A stretch of DNA of 64,000 bases, taken from assembly GCF_900215215.1 (NCBI RefSeq), contig NZ_OBDR01000001.1:248001-312000 (forward strand). Reading direction: 5' to 3'. The stretch is from Methanohalophilus euhalobius (GTDB lineage: Archaea > Halobacteriota > Methanosarcinia > Methanosarcinales > Methanosarcinaceae). A program made the position numbers and the translations under genes. Below are positions 37,286 to 47,455 of this stretch, piece after piece. The notes under the pieces were generated by a model that saw nothing but the letters and a program-made list of their open reading frames with translations, was not told the DNA's origin and did not search any database. Numbering within the stretch: position 1 is the first letter of the stretch; each line of letters begins with the position of its first letter.

Positions 37286-38566
37286 TTATTTAGTATTAAC
37301 TTTCAGGGCATCCTGTACTATTTTCAGGGCGCAGAGTTCACCACACATGGAACATGCATCACTTCCTGTCTTGCGGCTCTGGCGTATGGCAGCAGGTTTT
37401 TCACTGTCAATTGCAATGTCAAATTGTTTCTCCCAGTCAAGGTCACGTCTGGCTTGTGCCATCTGGAAGTCTGTTTTTCTTGCCTTTTCACGCTGTCCCT
37501 GCCGTGTAAGATCGGCAGCATGTGCTGCTATCTTTGTGATAATCGCTCCCTCTCTGATATCATCTGCGGTGGGAAGGGCAAGGTGTTCCGCGGGAGTGGT
37601 CATGCACAGGAAGTCCGCTCCAGACATGCCGGCAATGGTTCCACCAATTGCACCTGTAATATGGTCATAGCCGGGTGCAATATCTGTGACAAGTGGTCCA
37701 AGCAGGTAGAGGGGAGCTTCGTGGCATAGTTTTTTCATGCTTTGCACACTCAGCTGCACCTCGTCAGCTGCCACATGACCGGGCCCTTCCACAAAGGTCT
37801 GGACATTGGATTTACGTGCCTCTTTTACAAGTTCACCCAGGGTTATGAATTCCATGAATTTTGCATTATCCGAGGCATCATGGATACAACCCGGACGCAT
37901 TCCGTCACCCAGGCTCAGGGTCATATCATATTCTCTTGCTATCTCTATCAGGTAGTCAAATTCACTGTAGAGGGGATTTTCCTGCTCATTGTGGATCATC
38001 CAGGCAATTGTAAATGAACCTCCTCTGCTGACAACATCCATCACCCTTTCCCCTTTACGCAGGCGTTGCAGAGCGTTCTGGTTCACTCCTGCATGAATTG
38101 TCACAAAATCGACACCGTCTTCTGCATGTTTGCGCACAGTATTGATGATATCATCGGATGTCATATCAACTACAGTTTTTTGGGATGAAGCCGCCTGATA
38201 GATTGGCACTGTACCAAACGGTACATCTACGGTTTCCATGAGAAGTTTGCGGGTGGAATCAAGGTCTCCCCCTGTGGAGAGGTCCATTATGCTGTCTGCC
38301 CCGTACTTAACAGCAGTTTTTGCCTTTTCAACTTCATCTTCCACATCAACAAAATCTCTTGAGGTTCCGACATTGGCGTTGACCTTGACACCCATACATT
38401 TTCCGATGGCTTTTGGAGATGCATCTCTGCGCACATTTTTTGGAATAGTAATAAGGCCCTCTGCAACATACTTTCTTACGATTTCGGGATCAATACCCTC
38501 TTTTTCTGCAACCTTATGTATCTGAGGGGGAATGTTTCCCTTCTTTGCTTCATCCATCAATGTCAT
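37286..38566 (-). CDS. thiC: phosphomethylpyrimidine synthase ThiC
   Basis: 426-residue radical-SAM enzyme converting 5-aminoimidazole ribotide into the pyrimidine half of thiamine. It has [56 protein letters not shown], and the C-terminal cluster motif CSMCGELC. The spacing C-x2-C-x3-C is that of the short archaeal form (about 425 residues) rather than C-x2-C-x4-C of bacterial ThiC. I saw no thiamine riboswitch in the 112 bases upstream. Confidence 0.96.
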   Translation of the reverse strand: MTLMDEAKKGNIPPQIHKVAEKEGIDPEIVRKYVAEGLITIPKNVRRDASPKAIGKCMGVKVNANVGTSRDFVDVEDEVEKAKTAVKYGADSIMDLSTGGDLDSTRKLLMETVDVPFGTVPIYQAASSQKTVVDMTSDDIINTVRKHAEDGVDFVTIHAGVNQNALQRLRKGERVMDVVSRGGSFTIAWMIHNEQENPLYSEFDYLIEIAREYDMTLSLGDGMRPGCIHDASDNAKFMEFITLGELVKEARKSNVQTFVEGPGHVAADEVQLSVQSMKKLCHEAPLYLLGPLVTDIAPGYDHITGAIGGTIAGMSGADFLCMTTPAEHLALPTADDIREGAIITKIAAHAADLTRQGQREKARKTDFQMAQARRDLDWEKQFDIAIDSEKPAAIRQSRKTGSDACSMCGELCALKIVQDALKVNTK

Positions 38567-38678
38567 TTTTAACGCCTGCCGTGCTTAATTCATTCCAGAA
38601 TAATCCGTATTCGCATATATAGGTTTCACAGGTAAAAAAGGAATTAAAATGAAACTCTATCGTTAACATTTCGCTCCA

Positions 38679-40646
38679 TTAAATAGGTTGGATTGGAATT
38701 GTGAAAATGAAGGTATTTCCCGCCCCGGGTTTACTTTCCACTTCTATCTCTCCACCATGTAATTCTATATACTCTTTAGCAAGTGAAAGGCCCAGAATAC
38801 TGTCATGTGGTTTCATTCCGGATTTGGAATATATTTCTTTAAAAGGTCTGAATAATTCTTCTAAATGGCTCGGGGAAATGCCGAGTCCGGAATCATTTAC
38901 TTCGAACTTCAGGTCATAACTGCTGTATTCCATACTGATATGTACATCTCTTCCTTCAGGGGTAAAGTGTATTGCATTGACGACGAGATTATACATTGCC
39001 TGCTTGATTTTTACTTTGTCCACACTCATTTCCGGTATGTATTCAGGTACATCAATAGTTATTTCAATATTCCTATCCTCTGCAAAAGGTTTAAGGAATT
39101 TTAAAATTTCACTGAGTAACTCACCAATGGAAACCATTTCAATATTGAGTTCCATCTTTCCTGCTTCAACATCTGATATTTCCAGAATGGCATCAATTAA
39201 ACCTATCAACTGTTCCGCACTTTTTTGTATATCATGAATGTGCTTTTGCTGTTTTGGATTGAGTTTTCCATATATATCATTACGAAGCATCTGGCTAAAA
39301 CCAATTATGTTACCTAATGGAGTTCTAATTTCATGACTCAAATTGGCCTTGAACTCAGAGTTGGTTTTGCTTACTTCCCTGGCATGAAGCCTGGATTCTG
39401 CAAGTTCTGCCTCTGCACGCTTGTGGTCTGTAATGTCCTTTACGAATTCGACCGTACCGGTAATTTCACCGGTGGTGGAGTCTTTCAATGGATACCCCAG
39501 GAGTTCAAACCATTGTGGTTCTGAGTCCGGCAAACCCTGTACAATATTTCTTTCTGTCTCTCCTGTTTCCATGCATCTCATTATAGGGCAGGGTTTACAT
39601 GGGCAGTCCCTGTCATGATAAGCTTCATAACATTTCTTGCCTTCAAGGGGTGTATTCCTTGCGTACCACTTATTCATGGCATCATTTACATGTACGATAT
39701 TCATGTCTGCATCAAGTATGCTGACCCCGTCCTTTATGCTTTCAATGATGCTGTTCAGGAACAACTTGCTCTTAATCAATTCCTCTTCCATGAGTTTGGA
39801 TTTTGTGGTATCCTTTGCGAAACCTAAATAATAGGTATCTGGAAGTTTAGTAGCAGTTACACGCCACCATCTTATGTTTCCGTCCTTCCTTACAAAATGG
39901 AATTCAGTATCAGCAAATCCTTTTTTACCGAAGGTTCCAAAAGTTTCAATGACCCTTCCATGATCTTCTGGGGGTATGAGGTCCATGAGGTTCATCGAGA
40001 GGAGTTCCTCTTGCGAATATCCTGTTGTTTCACAGGCTGCTTTATTGACTTCAATATAATCTCCGTTTTTATCTGCGACAAAAATACCATCAGGAGCATT
40101 ATTAATGTAACTCCTGAACTTCGATTCACTTTTCTTTAGGGCATTTTCACTTGCAAGTCTCAAAATCAAATTCCCAATCTGACGGGCAATTGATTCCAGA
40201 ATTATTTTTGTATCTTCAGCAATTCCTTCCTGAGTAAAAGAAGAGACGACAAATGAAGATATTGCCTCTCCATTTTCTTTTTTTATGGGGATTATGCCAA
40301 TTGTTTTCATTTTTTTGATATACTCTTTTTCCTGAAGGGTTCCTGCAATTTCTTCAGGTGGCATATAACGAATTTTACCTTCTTTAACGATTTTTGCCTG
40401 TAATGAATCCGCAGGGTAATGCTGGATATTTTTCAATATATCTTCAGGAATGTCGCCCCCACAGGCTATGAAGTCAAATCCACCATTTTTTGATCTAAGG
40501 TATATCGCTGTGGCATCAATATCTTTCAGGGAAAGAATATGTTTTGAGAGGGAATGAAAAGCAGTTTGTAAATTATTTGATGAACCAAGTTCAATAGCAA
40601 TATCCCTTTGGAGGACTAGAAGTCTTTCCTTTTCCACTAAAAGCAC
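38679..40646 (-). CDS. cytosolic histidine kinase (GAF-PAS-PAS-HisKA-HATPase)
   Basis: 655 residues with no transmembrane segment. A GAF-like domain (about 10-165) is followed by two PAS domains (about 170-290 and 295-415; the second contains four Cys in RDCPCKPCPIMRCME). Then the dimerisation/phosphorylation helix with SHEIRTPLGN (His about 433) and the ATPase domain with NLVVNAIHFTP, NDSGLGISPSHLEELFRPF and LGLSLAKEYIELHGG. The Cys-rich PAS could bind heme or a cluster, or sense redox (inference). GTG start at 40646. No regulator gene is adjacent. The AT-rich 215 bases upstream hold the divergent topA promoter. Confidence 0.88.
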   Translation of the reverse strand: MLLVEKERLLVLQRDIAIELGSSNNLQTAFHSLSKHILSLKDIDATAIYLRSKNGGFDFIACGGDIPEDILKNIQHYPADSLQAKIVKEGKIRYMPPEEIAGTLQEKEYIKKMKTIGIIPIKKENGEAISSFVVSSFTQEGIAEDTKIILESIARQIGNLILRLASENALKKSESKFRSYINNAPDGIFVADKNGDYIEVNKAACETTGYSQEELLSMNLMDLIPPEDHGRVIETFGTFGKKGFADTEFHFVRKDGNIRWWRVTATKLPDTYYLGFAKDTTKSKLMEEELIKSKLFLNSIIESIKDGVSILDADMNIVHVNDAMNKWYARNTPLEGKKCYEAYHDRDCPCKPCPIMRCMETGETERNIVQGLPDSEPQWFELLGYPLKDSTTGEITGTVEFVKDITDHKRAEAELAESRLHAREVSKTNSEFKANLSHEIRTPLGNIIGFSQMLRNDIYGKLNPKQQKHIHDIQKSAEQLIGLIDAILEISDVEAGKMELNIEMVSIGELLSEILKFLKPFAEDRNIEITIDVPEYIPEMSVDKVKIKQAMYNLVVNAIHFTPEGRDVHISMEYSSYDLKFEVNDSGLGISPSHLEELFRPFKEIYSKSGMKPHDSILGLSLAKEYIELHGGEIEVESKPGAGNTFIFTIPIQPI

Positions 40647-40760
40647 TCTCCGGTGAGAGAATAACTATTTATAGGCATATAATATTTTACATAACTATAT
40701 TTTTGGTTATGTTTTGTATATACAAAAATTTATATCATTTCTAATTTATATTGCATTTGT

Positions 40761-40771
40761 TTATATATAAG
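40761..40771 (+). promoter_or_regulatory. TATA box of topA
   Basis: TTATATATAAG lies in a very AT-rich tract. With the usual 25-27-base spacing, transcription would start at about 40790-40796, which coincides with the ATG of the short upstream reading frame at 40795. The topA start codon would then be about 67 bases into the message. Confidence 0.45.
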
Positions 40772-40794
40772 TGCACATTGTTATTTTTATCTTA

Positions 40795-40884
40795 ATGAAT
40801 ACCAAAAGAACCGTTCCCAGCTACCTTTATGTAATCATGGCAACATCTAGTTGCCCTGTATATGACTATTGTTGTATTTGCTGA
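40795..40884 (+). CDS. candidate 29-residue upstream peptide overlapping topA
   Basis: ATG at 40795, stop at 40884. The peptide (starts MNTKRTVPSYLYVIMATSSC, ends with several cysteines, DYCCIC) overlaps the first 23 bases of topA in another frame. The predicted transcript start falls almost on its ATG, so it could be translated as a leaderless message and affect topA translation. There is no direct evidence for expression, and a frame of this length may occur by chance. Confidence 0.25.
   Translation: MNTKRTVPSYLYVIMATSSCPVYDYCCIC
40839..40855 (+). promoter_or_regulatory. hairpin just before the topA start codon
   Basis: GGCAAC-ATCTA-GTTGCC is a perfect 6-bp stem with a 5-base loop ending 6 bases before the topA ATG, where a Shine-Dalgarno sequence would normally stand; none is visible. 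It could hide or shape the initiation region. No known family is recognised. Confidence 0.4.
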
Positions 40885-43192
40885 AAAAAACAAGGCTGCA
40901 GCCAAACTTGCGACTATTTTGAGCGGAGGAAATAGTACGAGAGAACATGTGGCTGACCTGCCGGTATATTCCTTTGTAGCTAAAGGAGATAAATACAAGA
41001 TAATCGGTCTTGCCGGACACATTACATCCTATGATTTTGATCCGGCTTACCGGGACTGGAAGGCAATTGACCCTGCGGTCCTGCTGACAGCTGACCCGAT
41101 CAAAAATATCACCAAGAAAAATTATGAACGGGCTGTCAGGCAACTTGCAAAACAGGCAGATTCCATTGTACTTGCATGTGACTATGACCGGGAAGGAGAG
41201 AATATCGGTTTTGAGGCACGTGATATTGCTTTGCAGGTCAAAAAAGTACCGGTAAAAAGGGCCAGGTTTTCTTCCCTGTCTGCAAATGAGGTCCAAAAGG
41301 CTTTTAGTAATCTTGTAGAGCCGGATACCAATCTGGCCCTGTCTGCGGATACCCGCCAGATACTTGACCTGAGAATGGGTGCGGCTTTTACCCGTTTTAT
41401 GACCCTTGCTGTCCGGGAGAAGGCATACACCAAAAGTATCCTGTCAATTGGTCCCTGCCAGACTCCAACATGTGGTTTTGTATATGAAAGAGAAAAAGCC
41501 ATCCGTAATTTTAAACCTGAGGATTTCTGGAAGATAGAAGCGGTTTTCCAGGCAGGATCCAGTGAATTTGAGGGTGTGCACCGTAAAGGCAACATACGGG
41601 ATGTTGGACTTGCAAAACAGATATATGAAAAACTGCAGGGTACCAGAGAAGCAACCGTGTTTCGCCTCAATATCAAAGAAAAACAGATCAATCCTCCTTA
41701 TCCTCTAAATACGAATGAATTCCTCAAACGGGCTTCCAAATTCCTGGATATCAGTCCGGAAAAAGCCCTGGAAATAGCAGAGCAGCTTTACCTGGCCGGC
41801 TTTATCAGTTATCCCAGGACAGAAACAAACCGATATCCTGAAGATCACGACTTTAAATCCATGCTTAAAAACCTTCTCCGGATAGGGGAATATTCCTTCT
41901 TTGCAGAAAATTTACTCAAAACGACAGTATCTCCCCGAAACGGGACAAAGGACGGCCATGATCACCCGCCTATCCATCCTATAAAGGCAGTTTCCGAAAA
42001 ACAGGTCAAAAATGCAGTTAAACTGGATAATTCCTGGAAGGTATATGACCTGATTGTGCGTCATTTTCTTGCCAATCTTATGGATCCTGCCCTCTTTGAA
42101 AAAACTCACATGGAAGTGCATGTGAAGGATGAACCTTTTGATTGTAAGGGTTCGGTTATGAAATCCGAAGGGTGGAAACAGGTCTATCCGTTTGAAATAT
42201 CAAAAGAAAAACTTCTTCCTCCGGTAGCAGAAGGGGATAAGGTGGCTGTAAATAAGATCACAAACACCAAATCCCAGACCACACCCCCCAAACGTCTAAC
42301 TGAAGCCGAACTTCTGACCCTTATGGATAAACATGGTATCGGAACCAAGGCAACAGCCCCTTCACACATCGAAACAAACAAGAAAAGAGGCTATTTTGAG
42401 ATTAAAGGCAAAACCATTTCTATGCTGGATACCGGCTTTAATCTCATGGATGCACTGGGGATTTCAGTACCTATATTGATACAACCTGAAATCAGGGCAA
42501 AAATTGAAGGGTTGATAGAAGATGTCGAGGAGGGAAAGAAATCCTTTGACGAGGCCATCAGTGAAGGTACTGTCCTTATACAGAAAATGTATACCCGGCT
42601 CAAGTCCGGTAAAGGCGATATTGTGCTGCGTATTGCAGGTTCTATAAAGGATGAAAAACTGGCTGAAGATAAGAATAATCACATTGGCAAATGCGATAAA
42701 TGTGGCAGGACACTGAGCATTATACGTACTGATAAGGGTCGTTTTGTAGGTTGCAGCGGCTATCCGGATTGTCGCAACACGTATCCTCTTCCCCGAAAAG
42801 GTTCCCTGGATGTAATGCGCTCCCGGGAGTGCAAAATGGGCGGATTTGCCGTACTCAAGGTCGGTGGTGGAAAATATTACTGGAGTGTTGGAGTAGGTCC
42901 ATGCTTTAATTGTGAAAAGCAAAAACTATGCTTCCCGCCTACTGTGATAGGAAAATGTCCTTCCTGTGGCTGTGACATGATATTGATTGAGACCAAGGAT
43001 TCGAAATTCGTGGGATGTGCAAGACGCTGTGGTTTTACATGTTCATATCCCCAAAAGGGTCGTGTTACACTGCGCAAGGAAATCTGTGAAGAATGTGGGT
43101 GGAAAATAGTCAGAGTAAAGGAACCCAAAAAGGATGCCAGGCATTATTGCATTAACCGCAAATGCAATAAAAAATTCAAGAATCTTCTTTGA
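40862..43192 (+). CDS. topA: DNA topoisomerase I (type IA), archaeal
   Basis: 776-residue enzyme that relaxes negatively supercoiled DNA. The TOPRIM domain has VVFAEKNKAAAKLA and DYDREGE (about 107-113). The catalytic tyrosine is Tyr317 in FISYPRTETNRYP. MDKHGIGTKATAPSHIE is also typical. The C-terminus has several four-cysteine zinc ribbons (CDKCGRTLS, CPSCGCDM, CEECGWKI). With gyrase at 59-63 kb the window carries both supercoiling and relaxing activities. No in-frame ATG lies upstream. Confidence 0.96.
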   Translation: MTIVVFAEKNKAAAKLATILSGGNSTREHVADLPVYSFVAKGDKYKIIGLAGHITSYDFDPAYRDWKAIDPAVLLTADPIKNITKKNYERAVRQLAKQADSIVLACDYDREGENIGFEARDIALQVKKVPVKRARFSSLSANEVQKAFSNLVEPDTNLALSADTRQILDLRMGAAFTRFMTLAVREKAYTKSILSIGPCQTPTCGFVYEREKAIRNFKPEDFWKIEAVFQAGSSEFEGVHRKGNIRDVGLAKQIYEKLQGTREATVFRLNIKEKQINPPYPLNTNEFLKRASKFLDISPEKALEIAEQLYLAGFISYPRTETNRYPEDHDFKSMLKNLLRIGEYSFFAENLLKTTVSPRNGTKDGHDHPPIHPIKAVSEKQVKNAVKLDNSWKVYDLIVRHFLANLMDPALFEKTHMEVHVKDEPFDCKGSVMKSEGWKQVYPFEISKEKLLPPVAEGDKVAVNKITNTKSQTTPPKRLTEAELLTLMDKHGIGTKATAPSHIETNKKRGYFEIKGKTISMLDTGFNLMDALGISVPILIQPEIRAKIEGLIEDVEEGKKSFDEAISEGTVLIQKMYTRLKSGKGDIVLRIAGSIKDEKLAEDKNNHIGKCDKCGRTLSIIRTDKGRFVGCSGYPDCRNTYPLPRKGSLDVMRSRECKMGGFAVLKVGGGKYYWSVGVGPCFNCEKQKLCFPPTVIGKCPSCGCDMILIETKDSKFVGCARRCGFTCSYPQKGRVTLRKEICEECGWKIVRVKEPKKDARHYCINRKCNKKFKNLL

Positions 43193-43201
43193 GGTTATAT
43201 T

Positions 43202-43645
43202 ATGTGTGCCAAAGGGACCTACTGCCTTATACTGAAAACGGATGGATGTACTGTTGGTGTAGGCAGTCTCAAATCCATAGTATTTGAAGCAGGCTATTAT
43301 ATTTATGTGGGGTCTGCACTTGGCCCCGGCGGACTCAAACGTATGCATCGCCACCAAAAGCTTGCCCGTCAAAAGGACAAAAAACCCAGATGGCATATTG
43401 ATTATTTACTTACCCATTCGGATTTTGAATATGTGGATGTTGTCTACACCTGCGCTGAAAAACATATCGAATGTGGCATTGCTGCCAATCTGCAGGGAAC
43501 TTATGTGTCGAAATTCGGTTGTTCGGATTGTTTCTGTCAATCCCATCTCTTCCACAGGTTAACCTGTCCTGTAAATGAAATAAAATCAGCAATCGAGGAT
43601 ATCGGGCAAAAACCAAAAATATTGAGTGAAAATGATGATTTCTGA
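43202..43645 (+). CDS. DUF123 / GIY-YIG-like nuclease domain protein
   Basis: 147 residues of the archaeal DUF123 family, which belongs to the GIY-YIG superfamily. The GYYIYVGSALGPGGLKRMHRH segment matches the core (Tyr, Tyr and the following Arg), and RWHIDYLLTH and CGIAANL follow. In other archaea this domain can be fused to endonuclease III. It begins 9 bp after topA, suggesting a shared transcript and a link to DNA transactions (inference). Confidence 0.85.
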   Translation: MCAKGTYCLILKTDGCTVGVGSLKSIVFEAGYYIYVGSALGPGGLKRMHRHQKLARQKDKKPRWHIDYLLTHSDFEYVDVVYTCAEKHIECGIAANLQGTYVSKFGCSDCFCQSHLFHRLTCPVNEIKSAIEDIGQKPKILSENDDF

Positions 43646-43648
43646 GAA

Positions 43649-44167
43649 TCACCATTCATTCTCAAAATTATCCCTGTATGTAATTTCTGCAAGGGATTTC
43701 CTCGTGGATGACCTTTCTTCATCTGTCGGATGGCCTATTGCGATAACTGCCATAAGTTCCATAACTGCCGGTGCTTTGAGAATTGAGTTCACTTTCTCTT
43801 CCTGATTGAGTATTTCTCCCACCCAGACAGCACCCAGGCCAAGTTCATTGCATGCAAGGAGCATGTTCTCTATCGAAGCACCTATGGACTGGATGTCCTT
43901 GGTACGATTGTATCCGCTTTCCTTATCATAATAGAATGCAACAAGTACTTTAGCTCCTTTCACAGTGTCACTGTAATGGGTACAACCGGCTAGTTGCTCG
44001 ATAGTATCTTCCCTGCGAATCACCACAAACTTCCAGGGCTGGTTATTGAGTCCTGAAGGAGCCCAGCGGGCACATTCTAACAGAGTTGTGATGGCCTCAT
44101 CATCCACATCCTTTTCCGTAAAACGGCGTACACTTCTGCGGTTGTATATATTATCTAACGTGTTCAT
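43649..44167 (-). CDS. nitroreductase-family flavoprotein
   Basis: 172-residue FMN-dependent oxidoreductase: NRRSVRRFTEKDV at the N-terminus for FMN phosphate, LLECARWAPSGLNNQPWKFVVI, and GLGAVWVGEILN. Physiological substrate unknown. The ATG at 44167 follows GGAGGAAAAC and is preferred; the longer frame to 44221 would overlap ilvC. It follows ilvC by 34 bp on the same strand, so it may be read from the end of that operon. Confidence 0.9.
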   Translation of the reverse strand: MNTLDNIYNRRSVRRFTEKDVDDEAITTLLECARWAPSGLNNQPWKFVVIRREDTIEQLAGCTHYSDTVKGAKVLVAFYYDKESGYNRTKDIQSIGASIENMLLACNELGLGAVWVGEILNQEEKVNSILKAPAVMELMAVIAIGHPTDEERSSTRKSLAEITYRDNFENEW

Positions 44168-44201
44168 GTTTTCCTCCAAAAAAGGAAAAGAAAAAATGGG
44201 G

Positions 44202-45209
44202 TTATTTTTCGTTGAGTTCACTGTTGAGCCAGGGCATCATGGCACGCAGTTTCCTGCCTACTTCTTCCACCGGGTGTTCCCGATCCTGCCGTTCCATTGC
44301 TTTGAGGACAGGATTGTTGGCTTTTTTTTCCAGTACGAAATCTTTTGCAAATTCACCATTCTGGATGCGCTCCAGGGCTTCATACATTGCCAGTCTGGAT
44401 TCATCGTTGATGACCCTGGGTCCCACTGTCATTCCACCGTATTCTGCTGTGTTGGAGACAGAGTACCACATTTTTTCCAGTCCGCCTTCGTGGATGAGGT
44501 CTACGATAAGTTTGACTTCGTGCAGTGTCTCAAAATAGGCCATTTCCGGTTTGTAACCTGCTTCGACAAGAACCTCAAAGGAATTCTTGATCAGGGAAGC
44601 AACGCCACCACAGAGGTCTACCTGTTCACCAAAAAGATCGGTCTCGGTTTCCTCGCGGAAAGTTGTTTCAATGACACCTGCACGGGTACATCCCACACCC
44701 CGGGCATGGGCAAGGGCCAGTTTCTTTGCATTGCCTGTAGCATCCTGGTAGATAGCGATCAGACCGGGCACACCGGCATTGTCCATGTAGGTCCTCCGGA
44801 CCAGATGTCCCGGACTCTTTGGAGCAACCATATAGACATCAACGTCTGCAGGGGGGATGATCTGATTGTAGTGGATGTTGAACCCATGGGAAAAGACAAG
44901 TGCATTACCTGCTTCAAGCCCCGGCTCGATTTTATCCCTGTATACATCAGCCTGTACTTCGTCGGGCATAAGAATCTGGATAATGTCGGCTTCCCTTGCA
45001 GCATCTTCAACAGACATAACCTTCAGGCCGTCTTCTTCTGCCTGTTTCCAGCGTCTGCTACCAACCCTCAGGCCGACCACTACATCAAGACCGGAGTCAT
45101 GAAGGTTCTGTGCCTGGGCGTGTCCCTGGCTGCCATAACCGATAACTGCAATCTTCTTGCTATCCATCACTGAAAAATCAGCATCTTCATCGTAATATAG
45201 GTCTACCAT
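44202..45209 (-). CDS. ilvC: ketol-acid reductoisomerase IlvC
   Basis: 335-residue class I enzyme converting acetolactate or acetohydroxybutyrate to dihydroxy acids in valine and isoleucine synthesis. The nucleotide fold [17 protein letters not shown] and the metal and substrate segments [14 protein letters not shown] and [20 protein letters not shown] are present. CAGGAGATTGAAATAA precedes the ATG. It is the fourth gene of the leuA/cimA-ilvB-ilvN-ilvC order. Confidence 0.97.
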   Translation of the reverse strand: MVDLYYDEDADFSVMDSKKIAVIGYGSQGHAQAQNLHDSGLDVVVGLRVGSRRWKQAEEDGLKVMSVEDAAREADIIQILMPDEVQADVYRDKIEPGLEAGNALVFSHGFNIHYNQIIPPADVDVYMVAPKSPGHLVRRTYMDNAGVPGLIAIYQDATGNAKKLALAHARGVGCTRAGVIETTFREETETDLFGEQVDLCGGVASLIKNSFEVLVEAGYKPEMAYFETLHEVKLIVDLIHEGGLEKMWYSVSNTAEYGGMTVGPRVINDESRLAMYEALERIQNGEFAKDFVLEKKANNPVLKAMERQDREHPVEEVGRKLRAMMPWLNSELNEK

Positions 45210-45238
45210 TTATTTCAATCTCCTGTTACATATTATAG

Positions 45239-45724
45239 TTATGAATTTTTTGAGCCCCTTGTTAGGGCAATTCTTCCTGTTCGGACAAGTTCCTTGATTC
45301 CGAAGGGTTTGAGAAGTTTCTCGATAGCTGCAATTTTTTCTTCATCACCGGTAACTTCAATGATAATGGATTTTGAAGCCACGTCAACAATACGTGCACG
45401 GAAGATATCAACTATCTGGATTATCTCAGCCCTTGTATCCTTATCGGACTTAACCTTGATAAGAGCCAGTTCCCTTTCCACGGATTCGTCAGCACCAATA
45501 TCGGTAACACGAATCACATCGATCAGTTTATTCAGTTGTTTGCTAACCTGTTCTACGACATGGTCGTCTCCGCGGACCACCAGGGTCATTCTGGAGACGT
45601 TAGGATTTTCGGTAACTCCTACTGCAAGACTATCGATATTATAACCGCGTCTTGCAAAGAGCCCTGCCACCCTTGACAGCACTCCGAACTTGTTCTCTAC
45701 CAGAACTGCAAGTGTGTGTCTCAT
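45239..45724 (-). CDS. ilvN: acetolactate synthase small (regulatory) subunit
   Basis: 161-residue regulatory subunit with an N-terminal ACT domain ([33 protein letters not shown]) and the C-terminal domain with [16 protein letters not shown]. It gives the enzyme its activation and valine sensitivity. The start overlaps the stop of ilvB (ATGA), showing translational coupling. Confidence 0.95.
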   Translation of the reverse strand: MRHTLAVLVENKFGVLSRVAGLFARRGYNIDSLAVGVTENPNVSRMTLVVRGDDHVVEQVSKQLNKLIDVIRVTDIGADESVERELALIKVKSDKDTRAEIIQIVDIFRARIVDVASKSIIIEVTGDEEKIAAIEKLLKPFGIKELVRTGRIALTRGSKNS

Positions 45725-47421
45725 TCTTTCCTCTCCAGGTCAAGTATTTCATTGATAGGTGCACCTGCAGGCACCATTGGCGATACGTTCTCTTCACATT
45801 CCACAATAAAGTCTATAATTACCGGTTTTCCGGAATCCATCGCTTTTTCAAGAGCCGGTTTGACTTCTGAAGTTTTCTCGACCCTGATACCAACCGCACC
45901 ATAAGCTTCGGCCAGTTTCACGAAATCAACACTGTCCCGGATGCAGGTATGTGAATAACGCTTTTCAAAGAATAATTCCTGCCACTGCCTGACCATTCCC
46001 AGATAACCGTTGTTCATTATTGCTACGATCACCGGAATGTCATTCTGGACAGCAGTTGCGATTTCCTGGGAATTCATCTGGAAAGAACCATCACCTGCAA
46101 TATTGAAGACAACTCTATCCGGCTTTCCGACCTTGGCACCGATTGATGCAGGATAGCCGTATCCCATTGTCCCAAGTCCCCCGGATGTGATGAAACTGCG
46201 AGGTTGGCTAAATTTGTAATATTGGGCTGCCCACATTTGGTGCTGGCCGACTTCAGTAACTATGATAGCATCTTTGCATGCTTCATAGATCTGCTCAATA
46301 ATGTACTGGGGTTTGAGCCCGTCCTGTTCACCAACATAGTGCAGGGGATAGGATTTTTTCCATCCCTCTATCCTGTCAAGCCACTCTTTTCTGGTTTCTT
46401 TCTCAACAGGCTTTACATATTTGTTAAGGGAGGCAAGGATGTTCTTTGCATCCCCTACAATCGGTATATCCACCGTTATGTTCTTGGAAATCTCGGCAGG
46501 ATCGATGTCAATGTGCAGGATTTTTGCGTTGGGTGCAAAGGATGCAAGTTTCCCTGTCACACGGTCGTCAAATCTGGCACCGACTGCTATGAGAAGATCA
46601 CATTCCTGTATGGCGTAGTTGGCATATTTAGTTCCGTGCATGCCGGGCATTCCCAAATAAAGAGGATGTTGTGTAGGGAAACCGCCTATACCTGTAAGGG
46701 TTGTAGTTACAGGTGCCTGTAGATTCTCGGCAAACTGTATCAGTTCCTTGCTTGCGCAGGAGCCCAATATTCCGCCGCCTGCATATATCAGAGGCTGATG
46801 GGCCTTTTCAATCGCTGATGCAGCTCGCTTTACCTGCTGGAGATTACCCTTGTAGGTTGGCTTGTAACCTTTCAGGTCCACTTTATCCGGGTAGGTAAAT
46901 TCGATTTCCTCGGTTGTGACATCCTTGGGCAGATCTATCAACACGGGACCGGGCCTTCCTGTTGATGCAATGTGGAAAGCCTCTTTGATTATACGGGGCA
47001 GGTCCTTTGCATCCTGCACAAGATAATTGTGCTTGGTGATTGGCATTGTGATGCCGGTTATATTTGCTTCCTGGAACGCATCGTTGCCTATCATTGAACG
47101 GGGCACCTGTCCTGTGAGTGCGACCATTGGTATAGAATCCATGTAGGCATTTGCAATACCTGTTACAAGGTTGGTGGCTCCGGGTCCGGAGGTTGCAAGA
47201 CATACACCAACCTTGCCGGTTGCCCTTGCGTATCCTTCTGCGGCATGGGCTGCTGCCTGTTCATGCCTGACAAGAATGTGTCTGAGATCGGATTTGTATA
47301 TCTCATCATATATGTGAAGAAGGACACCACCGGGATAGCCGAAGATAACCTCCACATTTTCTTCATAGAGGCACTCGATGATTGCGCGTGCACCTGTCAT
47401 CTTGTTGTTATTTTCACTCAT
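45721..47421 (-). CDS. ilvB: acetolactate synthase large (catalytic) subunit
   Basis: 566-residue TPP-dependent enzyme. The N-terminal [15 protein letters not shown] and catalytic Glu in [40 protein letters not shown], and the TPP/Mg motif [21 protein letters not shown] are complete. It condenses two pyruvates, or pyruvate with 2-oxobutyrate. AAGGGATAT precedes the ATG. It is the second gene of the branched-chain operon. Confidence 0.97.
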   Translation of the reverse strand: MSENNNKMTGARAIIECLYEENVEVIFGYPGGVLLHIYDEIYKSDLRHILVRHEQAAAHAAEGYARATGKVGVCLATSGPGATNLVTGIANAYMDSIPMVALTGQVPRSMIGNDAFQEANITGITMPITKHNYLVQDAKDLPRIIKEAFHIASTGRPGPVLIDLPKDVTTEEIEFTYPDKVDLKGYKPTYKGNLQQVKRAASAIEKAHQPLIYAGGGILGSCASKELIQFAENLQAPVTTTLTGIGGFPTQHPLYLGMPGMHGTKYANYAIQECDLLIAVGARFDDRVTGKLASFAPNAKILHIDIDPAEISKNITVDIPIVGDAKNILASLNKYVKPVEKETRKEWLDRIEGWKKSYPLHYVGEQDGLKPQYIIEQIYEACKDAIIVTEVGQHQMWAAQYYKFSQPRSFITSGGLGTMGYGYPASIGAKVGKPDRVVFNIAGDGSFQMNSQEIATAVQNDIPVIVAIMNNGYLGMVRQWQELFFEKRYSHTCIRDSVDFVKLAEAYGAVGIRVEKTSEVKPALEKAMDSGKPVIIDFIVECEENVSPMVPAGAPINEILDLERKE

Positions 47422-47455
47422 TATATCCCTTCGTTTTCTTCTCTTGCTTCTAACT

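Noticed and set aside
38567..38678. Thiamine riboswitch upstream of thiC
   Set aside because: The conserved CUGAGA core of the thiamine element is not present in this interval.
44046..45173. Long open frame on the plus strand opposite ilvC
   Set aside because: It is the mirror of a well-conserved gene, has no ribosome binding site, and its translation is Cys/Phe/His-rich without any known pattern.
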